A stretch of 64,000 bases of DNA. Origin: Archilochus colubris. Taxonomy: Eukaryota > Chordata > Aves > Apodiformes > Trochilidae. Positions within the stretch are counted from its first letter, which is position 1, and every line of letters begins with the position of its first letter. Below the pieces are notes generated by a model that saw only the letters and a program-made list of their open reading frames with translations, searched no databases and was not told the origin of the DNA. This document shows positions 1-13,804 of this stretch, piece by piece. The stretch spans positions 154,894,552 to 154,958,551 of the forward strand of contig CM041083.1 in NCBI GenBank assembly GCA_023079485.1, read 5' to 3'. Position numbers and translations under genes: made by a program.

Positions 1-1379
1 TGTCTACTGATAACTACACACAAGGTCTGTGCTGTCAGAAATCATATCCTCTATAATTTGGGAATTCTACAATGGTGGATGTAATAGGAATGTGAGTTTT
101 GGCTGTTATGTAAAACAAGCATCACATTCCTCAGCTATGTATCTATACTTTGATATTCATCATTGATTTCAAAGTGAAGAATATGAAAGCAGGTCAGGAA
201 TTCAAAGTTATTTCTTTTTCCTGACAACTTTGAATTAACTTCTGCCTTCTGTTCACCCTCTATATTCTCCAGAGTGTCTGTGAACATGCACATGGTTTTG
301 ATTTCATTCATGCCTTCACATGAAAATAAATTGTTGACAATAAATACTCAAATAAGGACTACTTTATTGCTTGGCTGCATTTATACCTACATAGGAATGT
401 AAATGAGATAGAAAAAATAGATATGCATCCTTGTCTGCATATACAGTGTGCTGAGTAGTGGAAGGGCACAAGGGAGTGTAACTTTTTTTGAGTCTTGCAT
501 CCCTTATAAGTTGAGGATTCTCTAGAACTAAAACTTATTTTCTGGGCTATGATGTGCTATCACTCCCATAAGAAGCTCCTGGCCCTGTTTTTTATTTCAC
601 AGAAGAGGCATAGCCATACACAAAGTTGCCAGCCCTAAACCAAAAATGGTCCTAAGTGTAAGTCCTTATATGATATTTTTAGCCAAGATGGTAGCATCAG
701 TAGCATCATTGTTTAAGTTTACTTCAGTTGTTTAGTAAGAGTGTATTCAGTCTATAATAAAACTACTTCCTACCAAATGGAAGACATGGGAGTAATCTTT
801 CTGATTCACACTCAGTCTTTGAGGACCAGTTTCCAGGTAATATTTTTCCTTCCCAGAAGAGAGAATTCACTTGAATGCCAGGGTTCTGTAGCTATGAAAA
901 TATAGAGTATATAGACAGTATGTATGAGCATAGACCTGCTTTACAGCTTCTTATATATGGATTCCAAGTATGATTACTGGAATTATTCATGCACTGAAAT
1001 GAAGCTGACTAATTAATTAATTAATTAATTTCTAAACAGATACAAGAAGTAAGCTTTCAAGTCTGCATTTTTTGTGTATGAATGTGATTAGAAGACAATT
1101 CATTAGAATCAATACATTAAAAATTATACAAACAGTGCATGCATCAGAACCACAGTATTCGTCTGATTCAGGAAGTCATGAAGCAGGAATGCCTGTAATA
1201 TTAAAACCAATGCATTTAAAGCCTCAGCAACTACCCATTGTTGGAATATCAAAGTAAGCAGTTCCATCAACACACTCTGGAAAAGTTAAAATGTTACTCT
1301 ATAAAGGTGAATTTTATTAAAAATACCTCTGTATGCTAAAAAAATACAGCAAAGATGAAACCAGTGAAACAAACAGTCA
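1..1379. other. AT-rich non-coding stretch
   Basis: No gene, RNA gene or recognisable mobile element was seen. The only distinct structure is a short (AATT)5 microsatellite at 1011-1030. Open frames here are short and lack any family resemblance. Confidence 0.6.
1011..1030. repeat. (AATT)5 microsatellite
   Basis: Five uninterrupted AATT units. They form a small self-complementary tract in AT-rich DNA. Confidence 0.9.
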
Positions 1380-2295
1380 GAAGTCTAGGGTGGATTGAAA
1401 ACTAGCTGAATGATTGACACCAGGTGGTCATCATCAGAGGTACAGGATCTACTCAGATGCCAGTGACCAGCCATGAACCCCAGGGATTAATACTGAATAT
1501 AGTTCTGTTTAACCTGTTCATTAATATCTGGATGATGGGATAGACTGAACACTAAGAAATTTAGTAGGCCAAACTGAAAGTACTGGCTGATACACCAGAG
1601 AGTTGTGCTGTCATTGACAGGGACCTGACCAAGCTGGAGAAATGGAGGGGCAGGAATGTCATGAAATTCAACAAGGGCAAGTGCAAAGTCCTGCACCTGA
1701 GGGAGAACAACTCCAAGCACCACTACATACTGAAGACCATCCAGCTGGATAGTACCCTGACAGAAAAGGACCTGAAAGTCACAGTGGATGCTGAGTGGAA
1801 CATGAAGCAGATTATGTGCTCTTGTTGCAAAACAGGCCAGTGGTATCCCCAGCTACATTAGGCAAAGGATACTGGGCAGGTTGAAGGAGGTGACCCTACC
1901 TTTATGTTTAGTGCTGGTGAGGTTACACCTGCAGTACAGTGTCCAGTTCTGGATTCCTCAGAAAGATATGTACATAGTAGAGAAAGTCCAATAAAGAGCC
2001 ACAAAGATGATAACGGGACTGCAGTATCTCTCCTTGGAGGAATGGTTTGGGGAAATCTTATCAATGTACATAAATACCTGAAGGGAAAGGACGAAACAGA
2101 TGGAGCCAGGTTCTTTCAGTGGTGCCCAGATAGAGGAGTAGAGGCAACGGAGATAAACTGAAACACAGGAGGTTGCCTCTGAAGAGTAGGAAGTACTTTT
2201 TTTATACTCTAAAGGTCACGAGGATTTGGAATTGGTTCTCAAGGGTGTTTGAGGAGTCTCCATCCTTGTAGGTATATAACAGTTTGCTGGATTGA
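1380..2295 (+). mobile_element. Old CR1 LINE fragment, sense, 5'-truncated
   Basis: This is a decayed copy of the 3' half of CR1 ORF2, read on the plus strand. In broken frames the translation passes, in order, through a reverse-transcriptase stretch near 1470-1560 (a remnant of the GVPQGS...LFNIFINDL motif), the thumb-like MKFNKGKCKVLHL stretch at 1661-1700, and the C-terminal region near 2215-2260 corresponding to the conserved RHWNGLPGEVV...PSL segment. Frameshifts and stops separate these pieces, so it encodes nothing now. The characteristic octamer tail is not recognisable at the 3' end. Its divergence makes it one of the older CR1 copies in the window. Boundaries are approximate, to within a few tens of bases. 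Confidence 0.8.
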
Positions 2296-5283
2296 CAGGG
2301 GAAATTGTATGCACTGTGGTTAGATATACATGATAACTCATTATGTGGTGTTTGACTACACCATAATTAGGTGAAATGTACTTGCAAAATTATATTATTT
2401 TTAAAACTTATTTTCTTAAGAAATAAAAGGCAAATCTTTCTTACAAAAGGGAGGGATTACACAGTAAGAGAGGATCAGGAATCTAGCTTTGTTATTCTTG
2501 TGAACTAATTGCAATTATAGTATTTTTAGAGATTTTAAAGCTTTGCAGGATGGTCTCTACAAGACACTAAAGAGAATAATACTTGTACTGAAGTAATTTC
2601 TCCAATCTTTAATCATATAATTTAACTTCTGAGATATACAGGAGTACATCACAAGTTTTTAGTCACCTTATCTTTTCACATTAAAAGTACTGAGAGATGC
2701 ACTCAGATTTTCTATCAGTAGGAACAAATACAGGAGGATAAGGTAGTTTAGGAAAGACATTGGAGCTGGACAGAGAATGAGGGAGTTTTTAGAGTTCCCA
2801 GCCCATCTAGGGTTTGGAGATAATGAAGCACAAGCCTAGATCTGAAAGTGTCAAAGATCTCCAAATGTCTTGCTTTCCACATAAAGTGGCAGATGTTAAA
2901 TTTGCAGGGCTTTCTTCTCTTACTTGTGCATTCTGTGCACATAATGCTGTGACAAATCAGTAAGATAATATAGGTAGTGTGCAGACTATTAAAAGCTCTT
3001 ATATTAGTTTCATTAAAGGTAAGTAGATCTCATCTTTCTATATCTATTTCTTTTTTTTTTATTTTATTTTTCATAGCTGAGTAGACAATTCTGTGCCCAA
3101 AAAAAGGGAAGTAAAAGCTGGAATCAATCAGATGATCATGTCTGTATTGTACAAATGAGCTACAAAAATCTGAATATTATGTTGCAGTTGATTTAACAGT
3201 ATGATGAAAGTTAAATGAATCTATATCAAGTTTTTAATGGGTAACTAACAGAGGAAACACATGAAAACAGCATGAGCAGAATTTAGAACAAATTTTTGTC
3301 TCAATAGGATCAAAACTAAGAGTAATAAAAACTAACACTGGTAAAAACTCTGCTGCTTCATAACGAGACAGAGATGAACCCTCATACTCATCAGAACATA
3401 ATACTGCCAATACAGACATCAAATCCCCTGTTTTTCAATTCCAGCCTTTAAACTTTACATTCCAGTTGAGTAATAGAAGTAGACTCATTCTGAAACTGTT
3501 TCCTGTGTTTGTCTCCTCATAAATATGCTGCTTGTATAGGTTCCAAAGTAGGAAAGTTTGTAATAAAAGTTTTAAGTATTTTTGGAATTGTTATTATAAC
3601 CACAGTAAAAAACACTGCTGTGAGATAAAAACCCATTTTCTGAGCAATGGACACAAATCTATTTCCATGGCTCAGAGAGACACTTAATTTTTTATTAACT
3701 TGAGGCAGAACTTTACCTCAGAAATATCAAATAATTTGCTAAGCATAATATTCAATATTTACAACACCAGAGAGACAGGGAAAAGAATCACCTGTTTATC
3801 AAAATCTGAGTAAATCTGAAAAAAAATTATATGCCAATATCTTCATTTTAGTATTTTGTATTTATAATGAAAATATGTTACCGATTTAAAAACATATCTA
3901 CATAAATATTAATTTTTTTAAACATGTAACAGAATGTAACAGTTTAGGGCAGAAAGTTAGGCCTTGCATTTCAGTAAAATATGATATAATATTTAAAGAG
4001 AGACATTCTTCAGTCACCAAACTAGCAAGCTGGTACAGCTCAGACTGCAATTTTTAATCCTTGTGTCTTTTGAAATTCTTCACAATATCCAAGATGTTAT
4101 TTGTGTTTTCTGTACTTAATTGTACAGAAAACTTAATTATTGTACTTAATTTAATAGGAAATCATGTGATAGACTTTATTGAAAGATGCTGTAAAGGTCA
4201 CAAAAATGCAGCAAAAGTCTGGTTTACCCTTCACCAAGGACTGAAGATAAAATGCCTCATGAAATACAATGCTAGAGTTTCACATAGCATTGTCTCAGCA
4301 TCTTTCTTTCCTTCTCTTTTCCTTGCACCTTGCACCTGTTTCTCCTGTGTATTAATAAATCTGATGCTCCAGCACAATATTGTTTATCCATTAAAAATAT
4401 GTTGAGGTCTCTGGTTTAGCAAGCTTAGGAAATACTAACAGATCTTTGAAAAACGTATGTTGATTCATTAGGTACTCAGGTTGATTTTTTTTTTTTTAAT
4501 GTGGGTTCAAAGGAGGATAGAAATGTACATATTCTTTTTTTCCTAGTATACCTCATTCAGAGACAAATGAAACTTTCTTCGTATTCAGAATTCCCCATTA
4601 GTGTTCTCTGAGGAATGTTCAGACCTCAAAGACTGAACGGTCCTTGGTTTCTGAAGGACTTTCATTATGTCCCTGTAGGGTCAACAAGAGACCCTTGAGA
4701 CATAAAGCTTCCTAGGGCAGGGTGATTCAATGATTTGAACAGTGCAGTGGGTAAAAGTAATAACATAGTGCTTGATCAGCCTTTCACACTTGGACAAGCT
4801 GCAGGAGCAGGTGTTTCAGGGTCTCAGATCTGCAAAAGACAGATTTCTTAAAATCTTATTTGCTGAATCTGCCTTTCTATCATAAGATTAATCGCTTCAA
4901 CTAAACAGAGAAACAGGGCATCATGAACCATGTTACAGCTTGTTTGAAAGTCAACATGTACAGATTTTAACTACAGAGAACTGCTAGGCTGATAATTTAT
5001 TTATATATTCCCAGTGTCAGTAAAATAAAGAAACAGACTCTCTTTACCATACAGAAGACCAGAATAAAATTACTTGATTCCTACTTTGCAACCCAGTGAG
5101 ACACTGTACAAGGTACGGAACAGCACAAGCCAGTCCTAAGTCCACATGTTCCTACTCTCCCATGAGACTTTACAGGACCCTATACCTTTAGCTATATAGC
5201 CCCCTTCTATAAGGGACATGGAATATTGATATCTCGCTATTTTTTTCCTGTTATCAAAAGTAGCACTTTTTTTCCCCTTTCTC
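2296..5283. other. AT-rich non-coding stretch
   Basis: No supported gene. The open frames present (for example about 114 codons at 4061-4405) have AT-driven composition with no domain or motif. A short perfect inverted repeat with 8-bp arms lies near 4109-4130. T-rich runs occur near 3051 and 4488. Confidence 0.55.
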
Positions 5284-5905
5284 CTTTTCATATATTCATA
5301 GAATCATTTTCATTGGACAAGACCTTAAGATCGTAAATTTCAACCATTATCCTAGCAATGCAAAGTCACCAATAATCCATGTATCTATGCACCACATCTA
5401 CACATTTTTTAAATACCTCCAGGGATGGTGACTTCACCATCACCCAAGCATCTTGTTCCATTGCTTGATAACACTTCTGGTGGGAAAATTTTTCTTAATA
5501 TCCAACCTAAATCTCTCCTTGCACAATTTGAAACCATTTCCTCTTGTTCTATTTCTTGCTACTTGGGAGAAGGGATTGACACCCACCTAAATATAACCTC
5601 AGGTAACTAGAGAGCTATAAGATCTCCCCTCTGTCTTCTTTTTCTGCAGAGGAAGCAACCACAGTACGCTCAGATGCTTCTTCTAAGATTTGTGCTCTGG
5701 AGCCTTCACCAGCTTTGTTGCCTTCCTTTGGACATGTTCCAGCACCTCAAAAAAACCCAAAACCTGAACACAGGTTTTGAGGTGCAGTCTCATCAGTGCT
5801 GAGTACAGGAGGACACTGTTCCTGATACAAGCCAGGATTCTGTTGGCCTTTCTGGACTCCTGGGCACACTTCTGGCTTCTATTCAGCAACCTATTGTATT
5901 TGTTG
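5284..5905 (-). mobile_element. CR1 LINE fragment, antisense, 5'-truncated
   Basis: The plus strand opens with a degenerate CATAGAATCAT tail and a 'ccaaccattatcc'-like 3' UTR. It then reads backwards through CR1 ORF2: the conserved segment giving 'phe-phe at the end of a KNFF-type motif' near 5480-5510, and the distal segment near 5690-5890, where a 68-codon minus frame still reads like CR1 ([21 protein letters not shown]...[12 protein letters not shown]). Internal frameshifts are present. The 5' end is lost at about 5905, as is usual for CR1 because reverse transcription is often incomplete. It is older than the CR1 at 37-38.8 kb, judging by divergence from the usual sequence. Confidence 0.85.
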
Positions 5906-6594
5906 ACTATACAGCAGTTAAAGAGTGCTAGTGAAACCTAGGTAGGAATTCAGTTTCAGATTAAATTGTCTATATAAGTAGTTATGTACTCATCACATGG
6001 ACCCTGGAGTCCAGGCCACATTACAGTCAAAGTACAATACAACAGAGAAATATCTGGAATGAGTACAGTCATAAGCACTAAGTGTATGACTCAGCTACTT
6101 AAATTTACTCAGTTACTTAAATTTCCAAGGTGTTTGCTGCTGGCAGGCATGACACAAGATTCTTGGAGAACTTGTATTCTTTTGGAGACTATAGTGTGGG
6201 GGACCTATATGTCTGCATGCTAGAGACTGGAGAGACCAGAGTGAAACCAAGTGCCAGCCACTCAGGTAGGACCAGGTGTCAGCACCAGGAGTGGGTGTGG
6301 GTGAGTGACTGAATGTGGTCATCAGCAAATATTAAGCCAAACTATGTCACAGATGAGAGAAAGATTTAAAATTTTTAAAGAATCACCATCGAAGATACTA
6401 GATACTAGAACCACTTAAAAAAGTGGTTTTAATATGAATTTACAGAAGGACTTAACATTTGAGTTCAGTGGCAAGATTCACATTGTGGTCATGTCTGATA
6501 ATTAGAATGGTTTAGCATTAGTTATAAAAAGATACTTAGAAACTTGTACGCATTTACTGACATGTAAGTGTCTGGTATCTAATTTATTGTTGAT
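5906..6594. other. Non-coding stretch with small tandem duplication
   Basis: No gene recognised. An 18-bp unit is duplicated in tandem at 6090-6107 and 6108-6125, differing at two positions. The sequence from about 6130 to 6320 is less AT-rich than its surroundings, but I could not assign it to any family. Confidence 0.5.
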
Positions 6595-6713
6595 ATCAAT
6601 CCTGAATGTATGGTTTACTGCTTGGCAGTTGAGTGACTAATAAATCAATAAACTAGTTTGATTCCTGATTTGATTTAAACCATGCATAACAAAGAATTTG
6701 TCCCTGTGAAGCA
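6595..6713 (+). mobile_element. Fragment of the 3' end of LTR family C
   Basis: This stretch resembles the last ~110 bp of the LTR at 58725-59774. Both carry a CCTGAATGTA block, then a TTACTG-like block, then two closely spaced AATAAA-type signals, then a GTTTGAT/CTTTGAT block and a TCCCTGT-like end. The rest of the LTR is not recognisable upstream. It is probably a degraded ERV LTR remnant. The similarity was judged by eye. Confidence 0.5.
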
Positions 6714-8121
6714 CTTCAGCAAGCTCTCTGTCATTCACCAAAAACTCTTGGTGCAGCCAGAGTAATGTCACAATTTGGCAGCTGCTATTAAAAAGTCACA
6801 TTGACAAATTTTTCACAAAATAAGAATTTAAGATTATCCCAAAGCAGTATCAACAGCTTACATATTAAAGAATATAATAAATATTAAATCATTGAAATGT
6901 GGTCACAGAGGTTTCTTTTGTACCTGTCTGGAAATCAGCTTTTCATAAAAAACCTTACTGCAAAGACAGATGGCACCCTACGGCTCATCTAAAATGCCTA
7001 CTTCAGTTTCTAACTGCATCTTAAATCAGTAGTGCAATTCAGACTACCAATAGGTAAGCAGAGGACCAGTCCTAGTAACAAAGATCAGGTTCTTCTGTCT
7101 ATCCTCTTTTTGACTGTTTCCTGCTTCTGTCCTTTTTCTTCCCTTTTTCCCAGCATTCTCACTAGGAGTTTCCATTACTGTACAAAAGAATTTGATCTGG
7201 TTCCTGTATTTTTCATGTCCTTGACATCTTCTGTTACTTCCACATTAGCAAATAAGTTTTCCACAGGAAAAGAAAAACCCAACAGGACTTTGGGCACATG
7301 TTTATGAAATGACAAAAAGATGCATATTTAAATGGATATAAATACTGCTATTATCTGAAAAAGAAATCTCTATTTACTGTATGAGTCTTATCAGACCTAG
7401 TTAGTAACTCCAATTTCATATTCAGCCTCTGTTAAGTTCAAGAAACTATTGTTCCTGCTAATTTTTAACTACTGTTATGCTAGGAAAGGTGTTGTATACA
7501 CAGATAACCTCTCAGCAGTGGCATTCTACAGGCATGGAGTGCTTTAAATATTATGCGAAAATAGAAAGCAAGTGGTATATGACTGCTACCAGATGCTCCA
7601 TGACAAAGGTATTTGGTCTTCTATTCTTTCTAGTACTTCTAAACCACAAGCAGTATGTTTCAGGGAGCTGCAGCAGAGCATGTTATGACTTGCAGTGGCT
7701 TGTTAAGCCACTAGGTGTAAATTACAACTCTGTGGCAAAATCATGCATGTTCAGTGGAGAAGTCTTATGGCTATACCTGTTTCTTAGACACCTTCAAATT
7801 CTGAAAAGAAATTGCTAGCTTTATTGCAAATATTTTAGTTACAAGTGGGCTTCCAAGTATAAGTACATTTTTCACTGTGATGCACGCAATATTTAAAATT
7901 CAAAATGCAAATATTTTGCATTAAAATATTATAAATATAAATATTTATATTTATAATAAAACTGTATAATATAAAACTGTAATAAAAGATTTTAAAATCT
8001 CCAACTCCAGTCGTTCTTTAAGGTGATTAAGGTGAATCTAAAGTAAGAAAAAGAGCTTAGACAATTTCAAAAAAGCATATGCAGTATTTAAACCCCTTCC
8101 CTCCTCCAGGTAAATCCAATT
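6714..8121. other. AT-rich non-coding stretch
   Basis: No supported gene. A 113-codon plus frame at 7477-7818 shows no motif, signal peptide or recognisable family and is probably chance. A perfect 32-bp AT palindrome is described separately. Confidence 0.5.
7927..7958. repeat. Perfect 32-bp AT palindrome
   Basis: The 32 bases equal their own reverse complement with no spacer and consist only of A and T. Such sequences can extrude as cruciforms, but no function is implied. Confidence 0.9.
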
Positions 8122-8248
8122 TCATAGAATCATAGAATAGTTTAGGCTGGAAGGGACCTTAAAGATCATCCAGCTCCAGACCCCTGTCATGGGCAAAGAC
8201 ACCTCCCACTAGACTGGGTTGCTCAAGTCCCCATCCAGAATAGCCTTA
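8122..8248 (-). mobile_element. Short CR1 3'-end fragment, antisense
   Basis: It starts with two CATAGAAT octamer-type units, then GGCTGGAAGGGACC, then the 3' UTR bases seen in other CR1 tails (GACCCCTG, GGGCAAAGACACC). Only the 3' untranslated end and the last codons of ORF2 remain. Confidence 0.9.
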
Positions 8249-8850
8249 TTTATTTATAATAAACTAAATAATAGCAGATGTTTGATAAATGTTGTAAGAA
8301 TAAAAAAAAAATGAAAAAAACAAGGGTTGAGACTATATAGTCAAAAAGCTATTGAGAAATTTATCTCTTAGTAGTAAGTTTTACTTACTAAATTCCTCTA
8401 TTTCACAAATATCTTTCTCTCAAGTAGTTTACCACTTGGCAATATAAATAGGATTGACTAAAAGTCATTCAATTAAAAGAGATGCTTTACTCTGCTAAAC
8501 TAATTGAGGTTTCACAAAACATCCTATTAGCTTGACTTGAAAAAGCAATTCAATTTCTTCTGAAAGTCCAGTTACTGGGCTTGTTGACAGACAAGCAAAA
8601 TCTTCAGATCTATTTTATATGAGAGATGCAAGGGAAAGACAATGAAAATTGAATATTTCATGTAAAAAGGGACTTCGCATTTTTTACACTAATTTGTGGT
8701 TTTCTGTATTGTCCACAGAATGACAACCACGAGGTATTTTAATAGTTTAAATCATTGTGCAAAATAGTTTAATGAATTTTCTACCCCAAAATTTCACAGT
8801 TTTGTAATGTTGAGATTTTTATGTCCTTAAAACTGTTGCACAACTGTTCA
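8249..8850. other. AT-rich non-coding stretch
   Basis: Nothing recognisable apart from A-rich runs near 8302-8320. Confidence 0.6.
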
Positions 8851-8945
8851 CATAATCACAGAAAAATGTAGGCTGAAAGAGATCTCTGAATGTTGCTTAG
8901 TCCAACCTTCTTCTCAGATTCAGGTCTACCCTCAATATGACATCA
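8851..8945 (-). mobile_element. Degraded CR1 3'-end fragment, antisense
   Basis: The pattern CATAATCACAGAA, GGCTGAAAGAGATCTCT, then TAGTCCAACCTTC matches the antisense 3' end of an older CR1 subfamily. Similarity fades after about 8945, and up to ~60 further bases may belong to it. Confidence 0.65.
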
Positions 8946-11900
8946 GTGTCCATAGTGGAGGAGAATCCTGAGTTCCCTCTCTGGTTATGCTCAGGAAGGG
9001 TAACACACCAACATGACTACTTGCTCTGAGTGTCTGTGACCACTTTTTGTGTGTAATGATTATAAACCAAACTAGCAACATAAAGTAGACAGTGGATCAA
9101 TTTTACTTATTTTAATGTGCTGTGTTCATTGGTTCAACAGGGTGACTAGTACAAATTCTTCCGTAAAGCTATCTCTCCATCTTCTCAATAAACTGCTTTG
9201 ACAATCTGTCTTTAATTTCGATACATTGTCCCCCTATTTGACTACTACAATGTCCAAAAACTATAAGGGTTGCACTGTATAATTACTGAATGACAATAAT
9301 AAGCAGCATATTACAGTGTGTTGAAAAGACAAATAAGACACATAAGAGCTCTACTTTGAAAAACAGTTTCTTTAGTGTTTTGAAGTCAAAGATCAATATG
9401 ATTTCTGTATATTTAAGAATTTTATTTCAGTGAACGTAATCTCTTCTGAAGTAATCTTGAAAACAAGAAAATAGTAAAAAAAAAATTTTTAAAATTATTT
9501 TTATTAAAGGCATAGAACTTCTCAATAGAGGCCAAACCTCACAAAATGTATTTGAAAAGAAGCTGTTGCATTTGAAAAAATCATGCTAGCTCTCCCCATC
9601 TCTTTCAACAACACTTGAACATTATGTACCCTTTTAGAAATGTTTATCTGTAATATTGTGGGTGCAATTTATCATAATGGAATGTGTCTTCCAAATAAGA
9701 TTAAACCTCTGCTGTAAAAGCTCACATTATGTATTGATGCCACATTAGAAAGTTCTGTCTCCAAGCTGTCAGGAAGACTAATAAAACAACTAATAGAGTA
9801 CACTTTCAGAAATATTGATTTTGAGCACAAATGATAGGGCACTTCAACAAAAGAATTACCTTGTCACTAAAATAGTAAATTGAAATAAATAATTACCTAC
9901 ATAATGTAAATTATGGTAGGAAAAATATTTCTGCTTGAGTAGATTTTACAAAGGTTCCTTGCATTCAAAACTGAATTAACAAATGCTACCAGTTATATTA
10001 TGTTACCAGTTTTACAACTTGAACTCATATTTTAAACAGGAACTTTAATAACGTTAGAAAGTAACAAAAGTCCCATACATGTGATCCACTGAGTAGCCTC
10101 GTTTCTCACTGATGTCAGGAGTAGGTAGTGATATTTACAAATGCCATTGTTACTACAAATGCTGCATGATCAACCCAAGGAAATCGATTAAGTATTTCTA
10201 TGCTTACAGAGAGAAATTTCATGCAAATTCTACATGGTTTGTCTTATATTTGAATGAATGTTTAGAGATCTTATTTTAAAATTATCTATTTTGATCTGAT
10301 TCTAGTTAAAAACAAACAAATCAGAAAGAAGTCATTACTCTTTGTTCCCAGATTAAAGTTCACCTCTTCAATAATAATAATAAATCAATCAATAACATTA
10401 ATTCTTGGGTAAGATTTGCTGATAATCTTCTGCATATTTTCAATGCTTTAGTGCAAAAAAGGTCATAAAGCTGACTCATTAAGTTCCTGAGGATTCCCTA
10501 TAGACCTACTCTAGTGGTGTATGTTTTGGGTTTAGGCACAGAGAAAGTTCTCTTATAAAATGGGTTTGCTCAAAACTGTGTTCATGCCAGAATAATTCTA
10601 TGGGCTGTGAGCACATGCACAAATAGAAGCAACCTTAAGGTAGGTGAAATTATATATTCGATTGGACTGAATGGCAGCCAAATCTCACTTCTGAGAGAAT
10701 GAGACAGGCATCCAGGTACCAGTCAGGCCAAGCAGAAAAAAACTAACAGATGTTGTCACTTAAGTACATGTGATAATTTTATTCATTTTTTTTTTTTAAT
10801 TTTGTGGGAACTTACAACAGTTAAAATGGCAAAATATACTTTCCACAATGAATCTGAGGTCTAATTTATAAAATAATATTTAGTAAGACATTGAAAATGC
10901 CTACAACTCTTAATAATGCAATATCTTTTTCCTCATAGTATCCTCATACTATCCTTTGAGGATGGTACTTTATCCTCAAAAATAAAAGATCATAACATTT
11001 TTTATCTTAAAGGAAAGCCTTACTCTTTTCATTGAAATGTACAGAAAAATGAAAAAGACATTATGTCTTCTTCTAGCTTCAATTTACATTTTCACTTTGT
11101 AGAATTTAAAGATCTTTTTACCTGCTCTCATTTCATTCTATATCCTTCAACATTTCTGTTAGAGATCTGAGAACATTAGTGCAGTGGATTTTCTCTTATT
11201 TTCACTGATTTTTTTTTTGTTTATTTTTTAAATTTTATTTTAAGAATATTTTATTCCAGTGCTTTAATTTTAGTAATACTATTATTTCTTGCTGAGGTTG
11301 AGTTTTTTTATTAGTTTTTTTTTTTTTCCTGTTCCAGTTCATGATGTCCAAAGTTTGTTAATCTTTGGCAATATTTTTATAAATAATCCAACTACTGCTC
11401 TTACATCTTTATACACACATATATAAACGTATTAATAAATATATATATATTTCTATAGGTTTGAATTAGATACTAATTATTATACACGTAAGATTCCAGA
11501 CTTAAAGTACTCGATTGTCTTCATTTCTGTGACATACGTAAGTAGAAACTTTAAATTCCTTCTATAAAATGAAAATAAACTCTTAAAAAAATGTGTTTAC
11601 CTTAACTGTCAGAAAATTGTAAAGAAATAACATTTACTATAAGCAAAAAAAATTGTTTTCTAAGTTATGATAACTATTTTCCCTTTCAAAATGATCTTTG
11701 AGGTTAATTTCCCTGTTAACAAAAAATCTGGTTGTATTTGACAAGGGTTTTCACTTTTGAAATGGAACACTTTCTCTATTCATGTTGTTTCCTTAATAGG
11801 AAGCTCCTTGCTCTCAGCTGGATGACTGAAAATTTCTTATAACTGAAGATTTCATTGTTTTGAAGCATAATTTGCAATTTCTGACTGGTGCGTCTTTTTA

Positions 11901-13804
11901 TGCAGATTTTTTTTCTTTTCTTTCTTTTTTTTTTTTTCTTTCCTGTTTTCCAGATGTTAAACTGAGCTTTGAATCAGCTCTCGCTGTCCTATACATTGAA
12001 TGACAAGTTCTAATTACAGTGATTTTTAAAAACCCTTCTGGTGTGTCATTTTCAAAACTGTGGAGCTTCCTTGTTTCTCATTCTTCTTCTTTTCTTTTTC
12101 AAAAGCGAAATGGTTTAGAAGAAGGAAAACTAGGCTATTCAAAGTAGCTTCAGATGGTGGTATAATTGGTATCAAACACACATGTAAATGGAAGAGATAT
12201 TGCCAAATCAGATTTTTTGCTCTTAGAATACTGATAAAATCTGCTGAAAATTTTGCAATATAATTGATAGTACTCTGGGGAACTGGAAAGTTCCATCAAT
12301 TATGTTAACTTCTGTAGGGATATAGAGATCATGCCATTAGGTCAAACTGGAATTAATAACCCAGCAGTAACAGATGGCAGGAAACCTGAAGTGGGCTAAA
12401 ATCAAGTGACTGTCCATGTTAATCTTCAAAATAAACTTATTCTTTAATCTTGAAGAATTTAGTGCTATAATTTGTCTACATTAACATAACCAGGCTTTTT
12501 TGTTTTACTTGTTTAAGAAGAGATTAAGGAGTCATGCTTGATACAGAAATGCCCTCCCCCAGAGGGCCAAAGGGCTGGGGCTCTGAGCTCAGTGTCTTGA
12601 CTTCCTGCTGAAGGACTGTGAATTTTGCAGAGTTATGGCATGAGATGGAGAAAAAGGGAACAATTTTCCTCTGAGACTAAATAGTGGCATATGTTTTCCC
12701 ATGGAAAGACATATGGTGTAGAGTTATCCTGGATAAACTGGTATTCTCACTGACCTAGTCTATCATTCTTTTCTTTCTTTTGCTTGTTAGAAATATATAA
12801 CAAGCTCGGAGCCCCAGCAGCACAATTTGTCACGATATTGTAGCTATTTTGTGATGTATCTTTCTATTTTCATGTTTCATTACGTTAGTTAGTAACCTAT
12901 TTCTGAGCTGGTCTGTTGGGCTACAGTAAACAAATAATTTCTCAATTTCTCCCTGCAAAAAGTGAACTGAACACATATCTTTTCATGACCATGGAAAGAA
13001 ATATGATGTTTAATCAGAAATAACTAATACTGAATTTGGTAAGACTCATGAATTGTGCAAGGGAAAAAAAAAAAAACCTTCTTTGTTGAAAAACAAGCCA
13101 GTCTCTACCTGACAATATACTTTTCCCTCTTTTCCCTCCCACAGTAATGATATAGTTTTATTAATTGTTAGTTAGAAGTAGTTTTGCTCTGATATATATG
13201 GAACTCAGAAGCCCCTTCTGCCTATGGTAATATTATTTGATAATTATTCAACTCAGGGTTTTAATTGCAATATCATCTAAAATATCATTTATCACCCATG
13301 TTACTTCTGATCTACATGCTTTCTTTGGTGGGAAGTTTGGCAGGGAGAAGTATGTTCTCCAATGCATAGCAATGAATCTGCTGGTAGAGTTAGTCAGTTA
13401 AAAAACCTTTATAGGTGCTCTGCAGACTATCCTCATCATTGCTAAATATGTGAGCTAGTGTGGAGGGCCACCTCGATAATTTGAGACACCTGAGAATTAG
13501 TGGAGAGGGAAGGTTCCATGCTGGAAGACAAGGCTGACCAAAGATAGCAACACTGCTAGGCCTGATGCCAGAAAAATAAAGATGAGGCTCATTGCCAGAA
13601 AATACAGTAACGAATTTGGAGGACACCTTCTCTGCATAAAGGGATTATGTATTCTATTAAATTTTGGCCTTAACCAGGATGTTTTCTTGTGGGACAGTGC
13701 TGTATCTTGTAAGCAATGTCTGTAGCTAGCAAAACCATGATCTTTGTCTCTTATACCTTACTTTTAAAACAATGCACCTTATCGTGATGTCATGTTTTCT
13801 CTGC
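8946..13804. other. Long AT-rich desert without recognisable features
   Basis: Nearly 5 kb with no mobile element, RNA gene or convincing open frame. It contains poly-T and T-rich tracts (about 10788-10800, 11206-11330, 11905-11945) and an (AT)n run near 11439-11450. The few open frames are short and have no recognisable motifs. Conserved regulatory DNA could hide here, but a cross-species alignment would be needed to see it. Confidence 0.55.

Noticed and set aside
7477..7818. 113-codon plus frame as a small secreted protein
   Set aside because: No convincing signal peptide and AT-driven amino-acid use; most likely chance.
10928..10981. TCCTCATA-type repeats and a small hairpin
   Set aside because: Short imperfect repeats within AT-rich DNA without a consistent unit.
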